From NCBI GenBank assembly GCA_039707655.1, contig CM077670.1, forward strand, positions 146,858,001 to 146,922,000: 64,000 nucleotides of DNA. Reading direction: 5' to 3'. Source of the DNA: Elymus sibiricus. Taxonomy: Eukaryota > Streptophyta > Magnoliopsida > Poales > Poaceae. The notes beneath the pieces were generated by a model. It was given only the letters and a program-made list of their open reading frames with translations. It did no database searches and was not told where the DNA came from. Below are positions 31,602-42,246 of the stretch, piece by piece. Position numbers and translations under genes: made by a program. Position 1 is the first letter of the stretch; each line of letters begins with the position of its first letter.

Positions 31602-33020
31602 TGATGATTCCAATTTTTGAGATGATTTTAATAGTTATTTTGTACCTCCATGGTAGTCTTTCTGGAATTTTACCGCGTTCGCGCACCTCTTTGTGTTGAT
31701 ATCCCTCAGGTAATGCTTTTTGGACCATTAAGCACTATATGGAAGAAATCCCAGGAAATGGTAGTGAATCACATATTTAATGTGATAATCACCTACCATA
31801 ACAGAATCAAGCGCGGAGGCCAAAGGGGGAGTCATCGCAGCGCTTCCAAAGCAAAAGACGGCGTTCCATACGACCACGCCCGCTCGTATGGGCGGTCATA
31901 TGAGGTGCTAGCGCTGCCACCTGATCGACTATTTCCACCCCGTGAAATCGGATCGGGGATCAAACTCCTAGAGAGACCAAAAACCCGTCCAGAAGGCAAA
32001 ACCCTAGCCTTTGGAGTCCATCCGGAGAAGGGATTGGCAAGGAGAAGGGGGCCATCTTCCTCACCAACCACAAGGCGGCTACAACATCATCACCACTATC
32101 ATCATCATCATCATCATCCACATCACTGTCATTGTCATCATCATCCACATCCTTATTATTGTAACCTCATGAACCGTAGTGGATCGTCTTGTGTGTTATT
32201 CGTATCATTCACTCATGTTTGTCACCACCTCCATCATGATGTTTTGTTGTCCTCATGTGTGAGTAGACCCCTAGTTCTCGGGGATATGGATGAACCTTGG
32301 TATGTATAGGATTTGAATCGTTATTTTGGATATGAGATCCTCTGTTGAATGCTTAGTTCAATAACTTCGTGAATGTTGTGAAAGGGCCCCACTCAGCATT
32401 TTTGCCTTATGGCCATGCAGTATATCACTGTCATTGTAAAGGGCTAGGATGTGAATTAGGTAATTTGAGGTGACAGTAAAAGCCTTTACTCCTAACCTTT
32501 GCAATTGGTAGGAGAATTATGAAGAACCCTCAGAGAGGCCGCGTCCATGGGGTAAACCCTTAATTATCATAGTTGTAACCCTATGGGGAGACTATGGTGG
32601 TGGCGTGCGTGGCACGGAGTTTACTTTGAGTAGAACCTGTTCTGTACCTGGCTCCGCCCAGCATAATCGCCAAGAGTGGCTCAAGTATCCATACCATACT
32701 ATGCCCATGCATAGGTTGCGTTAGAAACATACCAATGGGGATTCCACACTCCCTGAGAACGCCTTACTCCTCTGCAATTCCATTAGTCACTCTAGCTACT
32801 GTTTTCCTATTACTTTTATGTTTTTTTACTTTAAAGCCTGTTTCATTGCTCAATTATAAATTACTTCCGCCCTCACTTTCTTTGGAGTCTACAATTATCT
32901 GCAGGCACAAATACATAATTCATTACAAGAGGCAAAAGTCTGATTCCTGGGCTCCCTATGGGAACGATACTCTTACTTCAAAAAGGCTATAACTAAACCC
33001 TGTGCACTTGCAGGCTATCA
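31602..33020 (+). repeat. Element I 5' LTR
   Basis: The LTR is about 1,419 bp and ends in CTATCA nine bases before the primer site. It contains a (CAT)n/(ATC)n-rich stretch at about 32086-32160. The start is less certain than the end because no second copy is present. Confidence 0.65.
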
Positions 33021-33029
33021 AGCTTTTTC

Positions 33030-33047
33030 TGGCGCTATTGCCAGGGA
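33030..33047 (+). other. Element I primer binding site
   Basis: TGGCGCTATTGCCAGGGA follows the LTR and is a decayed form of the Athila-type site TGGCGCCGTTGCCTGGGA, which is preserved on the minus strand in element H. Confidence 0.8.
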
Positions 33048-33123
33048 GCTGAGCACTTTTGGGCTTTGTCTTGAGTTTTGAATTATTTTTTGTTCTAACA
33101 GTTTTTGTAGGTTACGAGCAACC

Positions 33124-33970
33124 ATGGTCCTTCAAGAACAAATTTATCAGGTAGGTGTGCAACTAGTAGTAGGACCAATTCGAGGAGAGAACTTCATATC
33201 TATCAGTCCTGACCTATCCGGTAGAGTATTTGAGATAAACCCTTGGTTACTTGAGATGTTGAAAAAGATCACATTCCGAGGTGATGAAACTGAAAGTCCT
33301 TATAAACATATTAAAATATTTAATTTTGCATGTGGAACTTTTTAGTTGCAGGATTTGACTAATGAGGAGATAAAGGCTAAATTATTTCCTTATACACTTG
33401 AAAAGGAAGCCGCCGAATGGCTATTATAGCAGCCTACAAGTACCTTGAGTGATTGGAAAAAATATCATCTACATTCTATTCTTGTTTCTATCCTGAAAGA
33501 AAATTATACAAGATCAGAAGGAAGATTGGCAGCTTTGGACAACGTCCAGGTGAAAAACTGGAAGATGCCTACATAAGATATCAAGGTATACTCTCTGAAT
33601 GCCCTGAAGATTGCTATCCTGATTATTTGATTGTGAATTTCTTTTATGGCGGGCTTGATTCCCAAAGTAAACAGGCATTAGATATTGCTTCCCAAGGTTC
33701 TTTCATGGGATCCGAGATTTCACAGGCCTGGAGTTTACTTGACAGGATTTGACACAATGCTAAGAGTTGGTACCTATGTTCAAAAGAGAAGACAAAGATT
33801 GATCCTGGTTATGATAGTATGAAATCCTTCTTTAGAACAAAGGAGATGAAAAATCTTCGTCATGAGCTTAATATTGGAATTGACCCTGCTTTATGCATCT
33901 TGATTTTTTTTTTGAGTTTTTGCAGTACTGGATGAAGGGTTTGTAAAGCATACAAGACAAGCTAAAGCAA
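33124..33970 (+). pseudogene. gag: Element I gag (decayed)
   Basis: Gag is split over frames. The first part (33124-33345) has a FRGDETESPYKHIKIF motif, then LTNEEIKAKLFPYTLEKEA with a stop before WLL. After a frameshift near 33450 it continues as YPERKLYKIRRKIGSF, GQRPGEKLEDAYIRYQ and YPDYLIVNFFYGGL (to 33752). These are the conserved blocks of Athila-lineage gag. Stops at 33343 and 33427, the frameshift and a stop at 33750 make it inactive. Confidence 0.75.
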
Positions 33971-33975
33971 TTCGC

Positions 33976-34826
33976 ATGGTAGAAGTAATTATGAAGAAAG
34001 CCATTCAAACCACTGACAGGAGGGAAGCTTATTTCAAACAGAAGGCCAAAGAGAAGGGAGAATCACTTTCAGCTAAGCATAAGAAGAGTACCAAGGTAGA
34101 ACAATACGGGACTCCACCGCATGTTGATATTGTAAAAGAACTTGCTACACCCATATCCGTGGTTAATAAAGAAGTCTATCTGGACCGAGATACCACCTCT
34201 TATCTCAAAGGGTGTACTGAAGGTAAAGATATAGGTGAACAAATTTTGTCATGTTCCTTTGGTAGCAAGTCTTACTTTGGATTATGTGATCTTGGATCTC
34301 CAGTTAATATAATTCCCTACACTCTTTCCACAAAGATTTATGATGAGATTTCTCCACACACCCTTGAGGCTACTGACATGGTTATTAAGCTTGCGGATAA
34401 GACTGATAGAGTACCTTGTGGCATAATTAGGGATGTCAACATTATAATAGGTTCACTTATTTATCCCATTGATATCTATGTGCTAATGATTTCAGAGGAT
34501 AAAGATTGTCCTATTGTGTTTGGAACCTCTTTTCTGAACATTGCAAGAGCATATATCAAAAAGAAAACTATCTCTATGAAATGGGGGTGAAGAGATGATT
34601 AAATTCCCATTTTCTTCGGTGATAAGTAAACCATATCAAAGAGAAGCTCAAGATGAAGAAGAAATGAAATTAAACCAATTAGCTGAAACTCATTTTCAAA
34701 CCCCAAATGACGAAGTTGAGACGGCCCTAGTAAGGCCCGAGTCCCAATTCGAAGAAGAAGGTAAGGAGGAAATTGAAATGATAATGGATGCCACTCTGAT
34801 AGTGAGACCTCGCATGAATAAAGTGT
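33976..34826 (+). pseudogene. Element I aspartic protease region (cut by J)
   Basis: An open frame of 204 codons (33976-34590) carries LKGCTEGKDIGEQ, the protease site LCDLGSPVNIIPYTL (Asp at about 34290) and a C-terminal part with CPIVFGTSFLNIARAYI. The DLGS form is normal for Athila proteases. A TGA at 34588 is followed by a further open stretch of about 77 codons (34595-34826), the start of the linker to RT, which ends where element J begins. Confidence 0.78.
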
Positions 34827-36131
34827 TACTACAAAAAAATACTTCCGTGATGATACTTATTTGTCATAGCAGGTCACATTTTCTGTCATGCATGTACATC
34901 CGTGACGATTTTATAACAGAATCAAGATAGTCATACCTGTGCTATCATAGAAGTGTTCCATGACAATGCTCAAATTATCATCACGGACGTGTCCACTTCC
35001 ATGACGATAAATGACGTGTCATGGAAGTGTTTTCATCAAGGGTAACCAACACGTGGCATCCACCGTAACGGTTCGCCGTTAAGCTATCGGGTGCGGGTTT
35101 GGATCTAATAACCTGTTAACAGCCCGGACCAATGGCGATTTTCCACGTGTAAAATTCTCATTCGCCAATGGAGCCACGTGTCAGCTCGGCGTTGCGACAG
35201 ATGTCATCCATTCATTGGACAAGAGACGCCTATGATACGTCGACATGTGGCACAGCCCAATAGTGGCCCATTCAGGTTAAACGGGCCGGCTCAGCCAAAG
35301 GCCCACAACATTTTGTTAGATACTAGTGGGCCGGCCCGTTAACAGCCTGCCATGTTCAAATTACGGCCCATATCAGATATGGCCCATTAACAGTGCACTG
35401 TGTTTTGGGCACATTGAAGGCCCGGTTTGTATTACGGCCTGTTAAAGGCCCATTGAACAGTTTGACCCAGTTCGGCCTGATGATTGTTTCCGCCTGTTAG
35501 CGGCCCTTCATGCAATTGGGCCATTTTCAGCCTGGTATAACTTTTGGCCATTTAACGGCCCATGCGGCATTTGGGCCCATTTCTGGTACAAGTGACTTTC
35601 GGCCTCTTAACGGCCCGTGCGGCATTTGGGCCCATTTCTGGTACAAGTGACTTTCGGCCTTTTAACAGCCCGTGATCTTCGTGGATAAATTTCAGCCTAC
35701 TCTGACTATCGGCCTGTTAAAGGCCCGTGATATAATTGGGCATAATTATGGTCCGCTTTGCATCCGGCCTGCTTACAGCCCATAATGTTATTGGGCCGAC
35801 CAATGCCCGAGATAAATTTTGGCCTGTTAAGAGCCCGTCATATAATTGGACCAATCATGGGCCGAGGTGTATTTCGGCCTGCTGTCGGCCCGTGAATTGT
35901 TCGGCACAATTCAGGCCCAATCTAATTTTCAGCCTGTTAAAATCCCATGGTATTTTCTGGCCCAACTAAGGCCTACGTTTTACTCATCCTATTAAAGGCC
36001 CGAAACTACTTGGGCCCGGTTTACGTTCAGGCCTGCTAACGGCCCGAGATGATTGTGGGGCCACATTTCGACCCACACATAGAGTTGCGGGCCAGCCCGT
36101 TTGTGTAGTCTATTATATATATATATATATA
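34827..36131. repeat. Terminus and GGCC-rich subterminal repeats of element J
   Basis: After the terminus and ~400 bp with inverted CCATGAC and GTCATGG motifs, a unit like CGGCCTGTTAANGGCCCGT recurs many times between about 35270 and 36050 in both phases. Inside it, a ~59-bp unit with GCGGCATTTGGGCCCATTTC at about 35571 is repeated in tandem at about 35630. Such subterminal arrays are where CACTA transposases bind. The block ends with a (TA)n run at 36114-36131. Confidence 0.65.
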
Positions 36132-36386
36132 CCACTAACGGACCGATAATGTTTTGGCCTATTGATCTCTGTCGAAGCTTACGGCCTAGCGACGATAGCA
36201 TATACAGTAAATAAATTACAGCATAGTGACTAAGAATAAACCTAGACTATACATAAAGAAATAATGGGATATTACATACACTGTGCATTAAAGGACACCA
36301 CCAGTGCAAATAAACGCGCCAACAAAATAATATACAGAACCGACAGCACTTCAACACAGTTAAGAAAGGTTAGCCCTGCACGGCAG

Positions 36387-36722
36387 CTACAGCGCAAGCA
36401 GATGAGCAAGCTGATGAGACTGCACTTGTTTGACGCTTATATCCTCCAACTCTAGCTGCATAACATCAATGGATGCACTGTACTTCTCGTTGATCTTCCA
36501 TAGAGATTGGAGTTCCAGTAGGAGTTGAGCCGAGCCACGTCTTTCTGCTTGAAGTTGAGACTGAAGAAGTCGAATAGATTCAGGTGGCGACTTTATCGAG
36601 CTTGTGTCACTGCTATTAGCGAGTAACTTCAACACTACATCAAGACATGAATTTGGGGTTGTATCGCTATCTCCAAGATGTGTTGCCTTCTTCCCTGCAA
36701 TATATGTTAGAGGGACAAGCAA
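36387..36722 (-). pseudogene. Element J transposase-like 3' exon
   Basis: This open stretch of about 110 codons reads as a coiled-coil, Leu- and Glu-rich C-terminal region (LLQSQLQAERRGSAQLLLEL, then SIDVMQLELEDISVKQVQ), as at the end of Ptta/En/Spm-type plant transposase proteins. It lies just inside the subterminal repeats, where the 3' end of such a gene would be. Splice sites were not fixed. Confidence 0.4.
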
Positions 36723-36819
36723 TTAGTTCGTCTCACTATCATTGTGGCAGTTCTTCCTGGCGTCAGAGATATCACTCTGAAAGAGAAACAAGAAAACAGA
36801 TAACAGGTTTTGCACGTAT

Positions 36820-37230
36820 AAGCATCTGTGATGTCAATTCATCTCATTTATTATTGGCAAACAAAGAGACACGGTTTAAAATAGCATTAACATCATATGG
36901 CATTGTTCATAGTTAAGACATGGCAGGAAATGGCATTGTGCAGGAGTGGCCAGGTTCACGCCACCGGATTATAGATCAAGAACACAAGCATACATGTAGT
37001 GCTAAAGAACATATAAGCATCAATGTCCAGTGTGCTGTCAATTTATCCCATTTTAGATTGGCAAATAAAGAGACACAATTTAAATAACATTAACATAATA
37101 TGGCATAGTTCATAGTTAAGACATAGCAGGATATGACATTGTGCTGGAGTGGGTAGTTTCACCACACCACTGGATTACAGATCAAAACCACAAGCATGCA
37201 TGCACTCTAAAGAAGACCACTTGCTCTGTT
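36820..37230. repeat. Tandem duplication of ~203 bp in element J
   Basis: Two copies of a unit containing AGTTAAGACATGGCAGGA (36911) and AGTTAAGACATAGCAGGA (37114), both followed by a CACAAGCAT stretch. Identity is high by eye. It lies in probable intron sequence. Confidence 0.75.
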
Positions 37231-37516
37231 TAGTTTAATTTACATGGTATGAATAAGGAACTTGGTTGTACAACTAAAAACTGAAATTGAGAAGGACAAA
37301 CTTATGTTTATGAACTTCTTCTTAATAAACTTTAAACATGCAATTTTATGCAAACGCGAAAAATAAATAGCACTTGCAGTCATGCCTATCCAAATATACA
37401 CAACAAAGTTTGAAGGCTCGAGAAGGACAAACTTACGTTAGTAGTGAAGACCGGCTCTATAAAGCCCTTGTCCATGCTGATGGGGGGGGGGCAATTCAAT
37501 TAGTTTACCATAGAAT

Positions 37517-38048
37517 CTTCTTCATAAGAATTGCCTTTATTCTACATTTTGTTAAGCGTAAATATAGATGTGATAATATAGGAACAAATGGAGATTATTT
37601 AAGCTAAGATGCAGAGTGATGCTACATAATCAACTAGCTATAAATGTAAGTACAGTGCTACAGGCAAAAAGGTACTGACAAGAGCAGTGAAGAGCTAAAC
37701 TTCTTCAGTAGCATTTGTTTTATTCAACATTTTAGTAAGAGTAAATATAGATCTGATAAGGTGTAGAAAATGGAGGGCAAGGGAAAATAAGCTGTAGAGT
37801 GATGGTACATGAACAACTAGTTGTCAATATAAGTACAGTGATAAAGGACAACAGGTACTTACAAGAACAATGTAGAGCTAAACTTCTTCATAAGCAGTGG
37901 GTTTATTCTACATTAATCTAAGCATTAATATAGATCTGACAATTTGGAGCGAACAGTGGATAAGCAAGCTATCATGCACACATATGTCACATAATCAACT
38001 AGGTATGAATGTAAGTACAGCGATACAGGGCAGCTGGTACTAACAAGG
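37517..38048. repeat. Tandem repeat of ~183 bp, about 2.9 copies, in element J
   Basis: CTTCTTCATAAG-type unit starts are at 37517, 37700 and 37883, an exact 183-bp spacing. Each unit runs through ATATAGATSTGATAA, ACATAATCAACTAG-like and AAGTACAGTG-like segments. A ten-base G run (37482-37491) lies just before the block. Confidence 0.8.
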
Positions 38049-38084
38049 GCAAAGTTGCAATATCTTGTCGTCCATTTCAAACTG

Positions 38085-38679
38085 TTATTCTTCTTCGAGC
38101 AGTTTTCCTGCAAAAGATATCGGTAAAGCACATGCAGAAATGTAGTAGTTAAAATTGTCATGTGATCTCATAGATAGTACCTCATCCTGGGGACGAGACC
38201 AGTGCATAACAAGGTTTTTCCATTCAATGTCTTGTAAATTTAGCACAGGAGACTTCACCAAAATTTTGTTTATAGACTTGCCATCAAAGTATGTTTTCCT
38301 CAGGTAACACCGATACTGCTGCAATGCATCCTAGAAAAGCGCAAGCAAGCTTTGCTTGTCATGATTATCCAGATTGACCCTCGCCTATTTACGTGTAAGT
38401 GCAACCAATAAAACCTTGCCAAATTAGAACAGGCACCTTGATGGGTGAACGGGATAGGCGATCTGCCTTTGACTACACAAGCTCAGAATAGTCATTAGGA
38501 TCATATTCTGAACACGAATCTGTAGGTGGGGAGCGTGTGGGTTTCATTCTATCCAGAATGGAACTCAATCCCTTGATGCCAAGTTTGTTAGCCATTGCAC
38601 TGTTCCGCAATATTCTTCTGATGCGGGCATTCTCATATTCATTGTGATCATGTTCAATATCTGATTTGCATGAAAACAT
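38085..38679 (-). pseudogene. Element J transposase-like internal exons
   Basis: Two open blocks on the minus strand. The first (38679-38473) reads NEYENARIRRILRNSAMANK, then GLSSILDRM. The second (38324-38085) contains LRKTYFDGKSINKI and then LQDIEWKNLVMHWSRPQDE, like the WxxLVxxW core of the plant transposase family found in CACTA/En-Spm elements. Between them is a possible intron. Stop codons and uncertain junctions mean that the full protein cannot be read. Confidence 0.45.
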
Positions 38680-38929
38680 AAATAGTAGTGAGATTATCTT
38701 TGAAATGCCTAGGATATCCTAATATAATAGGGGCTCCCTGTAAACCCTTATGTGCTATCTCTGGAATTCTGATGAGAGAGCCCATGTGTGCTGTAATTTC
38801 GTGCATACATTAATATAATCTGGCACTACTACTCAAAAAATAGGCTCCCTATTGGGAGCTCCAGAAGTAATGATAGTTGGCAGATAATAGGTTCAAAATA
38901 TATTGTATACAAAGTTTATTGCCAAACCA

Positions 38930-41830
38930 CGATGATGAGAGCGCACAGGGAAATAGTATTCCCTCATGTCTTTATATGTGGCGCACGTGCATTTCAAAAT
39001 TCGCGTAGTAACATTAGCTGACCAATTAAATGTGTCTCTATTTTATTAGTATTTGTATCATATCAGATTCGAATTTGATAACTAAGATTTGGAATTATGA
39101 GTGGCATGTAGTTTAGCTTGAAGAATGGAGTGCTGCTAGTACGACATGAAGCATCTAGGCAGATCGTAGTGTAGATAAAAGGGGGAAACCATAACATCAT
39201 AAATAAATCGGGAAAGTGGAACTGGCTCGAAAGTATGGGGTTGTATTGCCGCTACTAATCGAAAGCAATTTGATCCCCTATAGGCCAACTCTATTCAATT
39301 GAAGGCGCACTACTGTTACTATCAGTCTAGTCTCTCAAAGGCCACACAGCTCCTAGCATTTCCCGAATATTATGGCAAACCAAATCCAAGTGCTGAAAGC
39401 ATCTAGCAGAAGCGGCCCAATAGACCTGTCTATTGCAGATCTCCCTGCTCCCCTTCATGACAAGGAACATATTGTACTTATTAAAGAAGAACAGAAGAGA
39501 GACGTGTTTAAGACTAGAAGAGGAAGCATATTATGGAGATTCTGCTTATTTCGACACAATGTTCATTGCCCACTCATGATAAACTAGAGCACAAAAAGAA
39601 ATGCAATTCCCTGCTATCTCTCTATATGTGGCCACGTGCATTTGGAAACTCAAGTGAGAACATTAGCTGACCAATTAAATGTGTGTCTTTTAACTAATAT
39701 CATTATCATATCACATTCATATATGAACAACTAAGCTTTGGAAATATGATTATTGTGTTGTTTAGGTTGAAGGGTGGAGTGCTGCTAGTATGACACAAAG
39801 CGCCTATGCAGATCATAGTGTAGATAAAATGGGAAAACCCTAAGCATCACGAGTAAAATCAGGAAAGTGGAACTAGCTGGAAAATATGGGCTTCTATTGC
39901 TGATATGGCTAGAAAGGCTTTGGATCCCCTACAGGGGCAGCTCTCTTCAACTGAAGGCGCACTACTATTACTATAAGTCTAGACTCTCGAAGGCAACATA
40001 GCTCCCAGCATTTCCTGGATATTATGGCAGACCAACTCGAAGAGTTGAAAGCATCGATCAGAAACGACCCAATAGACCTGTGGACTGCAAGTGTCCCGGC
40101 TCCTCTTCCCAACAAGGAACATACTGTACTACTATACTTATTAAAGAAGAACAGAAGAGGACCATGTTAAAGAAGAGCAAGCAGATTTTGGATAATACAA
40201 TGTTCGTTGCCCACCCATGATGAACCAGAGCGCACAAAGAAATGCAATTCCCTGCTGTCTCTCTATATGTGGCCACGTGCATTTGGGAACTCAAGTGGGA
40301 ACATTAGCTGACCAATTAAATGTGTGTCTGTTAACTAATATATTTATCATATCACATGCATATATGAACAACTGAGCTTTGGAATTATGAGTGGTGTGTT
40401 GTTTAGCTTGAAGGGTGGAGTGCTGCTTGTACAACACAAAGCACCTACGCAGATCATAGTGTAGATAAAATGGGAAAATTCTAAGCATCACGAGTAAAAT
40501 TGGGAAAGTGGAACTAGCTGGAAAATATGGGCTTCTATTCCCGGTATAGCTAGAAAGGCTTTGGATCCCCAACAGGGGCAGCTCTCTTCAACTGAAGGCG
40601 CACTACTGTTACTATCAGTCTAGACTCTCAAAGGCGACACAGCTCCCAGCATTTCCTGGATATTATGGCAGACCAACTCAAAGAGTTGAAAGCATCGATC
40701 AGAAATGACCCAATAGACCTATATATGGACTGCAAGTGTCCCTGCTCCTCTTCCCAACAAGGAACATACTGTACTACTATACTTATTAAAGAAGAACAGA
40801 AGAGGAACATGTTAAAGAAGAGCAAGCAGGTTTTGGATAATACAATGTTCGTTGCCCACCCATGATGAACCAGAGCGCACAAAGAAATGCAATTCCCTGC
40901 TCTCTCTCTATATGTGGCCACGTGCATTTGGGAACTCAAGTGGAAACATTAGCTGACCAATTAAATGTGTGTCTGTTAACTAATATCATTATCATATCAC
41001 ATTCGTATATGAACAACTAAGCTTTGGAATCATGAGTGGTGTGTTGTTTAGCTTGAAGGGTGGAGTGCTACTAGTACGACACAAAGCATCTATGCAGATC
41101 ATAGTGTAGATAAAATGGGAAAACCCTTAGCATCACGAGTAAAATCGGGAAAGTGGAACTAGCTGGAAAATATGGGCTTGTATTGTCGGTACAGCTAGAA
41201 AGGCTTTGGATCCCCTACAGGGGCAGCTCTCTTTAACTGAAGTCGCACTACTGTTACTATCAGTCTAGAGTCTAGGCTCAAAGGCAACACAACTCCCAGC
41301 ATTTCCTGGATATTATGGCAGACCAACTCAAAGAGTTGAAAGCATCCATCAGAAGCGACCCAATAGACCCGCAGACTGCAAATGTCCCTTCTCCTCTTCC
41401 AGGCAAGGAACATACTGTACTACTATACTTATTAAAGAAGAATATAAGAGGAACAGGTTAAAGAAGAGCAAGCAGATTTTGGATACTACAATGTTCGTTG
41501 CCCACCCATGATGAACCAGAGCGCATAAAGAAATGCAATTCCCTGTTATCTCTCTATATGTAGCGCACATGCTTTTTTGAAACTAAAGTAGGAACATTAG
41601 CTGACCAATTAAATGTTCCCTGTTTTAGTAATGTCATCATCATATCAGATTCGTATTTCAACAACTAATCTCTGGAAATATGAGTGGCTTGTTTGTTTCT
41701 CTTGATGGGTTGAGGAGTAGTGCTGGCACGACACGAAGCACCTAGGATGATAGTAGTGAATATAAAATAGGAAAACCATAAGCATTGCGAGTATAGTGTT
41801 GAGCGTGCCATGGAAGATCTGAAGGTGCAA
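38930..41830. repeat. Tandem array of ~645-bp units, about 4.5 copies, in element J
   Basis: The landmark TATATGTGG recurs at about 38973, 39623, 40264, 40909 and (as TATATGTAG) 41555, giving periods of about 650, 641, 645 and 646 bp. Each unit has the same order: a CACGTGCATTT stretch, GCTGACCAATTAAATGTG, GAAGGCGCACTACTRTTACT, then a plus-strand exon-like segment starting ATGGCAGACCAACTC, then CAATGTTCRTTGCCCACYCATGATRAAC. The units are clearly similar but not identical; the first is the most diverged. Confidence 0.88.
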
Positions 41831-41925
41831 AGGGGACAAAGGCTACTTCACAAACAATGTTTGCTTTCAACTAAGAAGTAAGATTCTAAGTGATGGACAA
41901 GAAATAACAGTAAAGCAATGGCGAT

Positions 41926-42246
41926 CTATTTTTTGGCTGAGATAGATAACTTGAGCAGATTTGAAAGAGTACCGCCCCTGTTGCGGCGCCGTGTAGGCAT
42001 CTGCTGAGACGTTGAGGGTGCTATGGTTGCGATGGCTGTCAGTGGCGTGGAAGCAGATCTGGTTGGGCAGACGGTGGCGGTGGGGGATATGTCCCGGCGT
42101 GGTGGACGAGACGGTCGTAGGAGCGGCCCCGGCAAGGTGGACGACGGCGCGGATGAAGCAAGAGGACGCGATGCAAGGATCTTGGTCCAGAGCCCTGGAT
42201 GAGAGACGTCAATCTCTTGTAATGGACGACGGCATTGGGGTATCTG
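41926..42246 (-). pseudogene. Element J 5' exon of the transposase-like gene (cut by C)
   Basis: A GC-rich open stretch differs in composition from the AT-rich interior. In one minus-strand frame it reads PTRRRNRGGTLSNLLKL and a Ser/Lys end, with a Pro- and Ala-rich part upstream, as in first exons of plant CACTA genes. The frame is uncertain. Element C interrupts it at 42247. Confidence 0.35.

Larger units (their letters stand above)
31602..34826 (+). mobile_element. Element I: Athila-like Ty3/gypsy retrotransposon, 5' part
   Basis: I consists of a 5' LTR of about 1.4 kb, a primer site of the TGGCGCYRTTGCC type used by Athila elements, a gag remnant and a protease, then stops where the CACTA element J begins at 34827. 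Pol and the 3' LTR are not in the window. The left boundary (TGATGATTCC at 31602) is inferred from where the host RNase H frame stops. Confidence 0.75.
34827..42246 (-). mobile_element. Element J: CACTA-like DNA transposon, one end and interior
   Basis: The left end reads TACTACAAAAAAATAC, one C-to-T change from a CACTA terminus. It is followed by about 1.3 kb of GGCC-rich subterminal repeats, transposase-like exons on the minus strand, and long tandem-repeat blocks. The right terminus is not present: element C cuts J at 42247 (ATCTG just before may be C's target copy). Calling it CACTA rests on the terminus, the subterminal repeats and one weak protein match, so another class II superfamily is possible. 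Confidence 0.6.

Noticed and set aside
38930..41830. CRISPR array or satellite DNA
   Set aside because: The unit is far too long and without spacers for CRISPR; four to five diverged copies inside a transposon do not make a satellite array.
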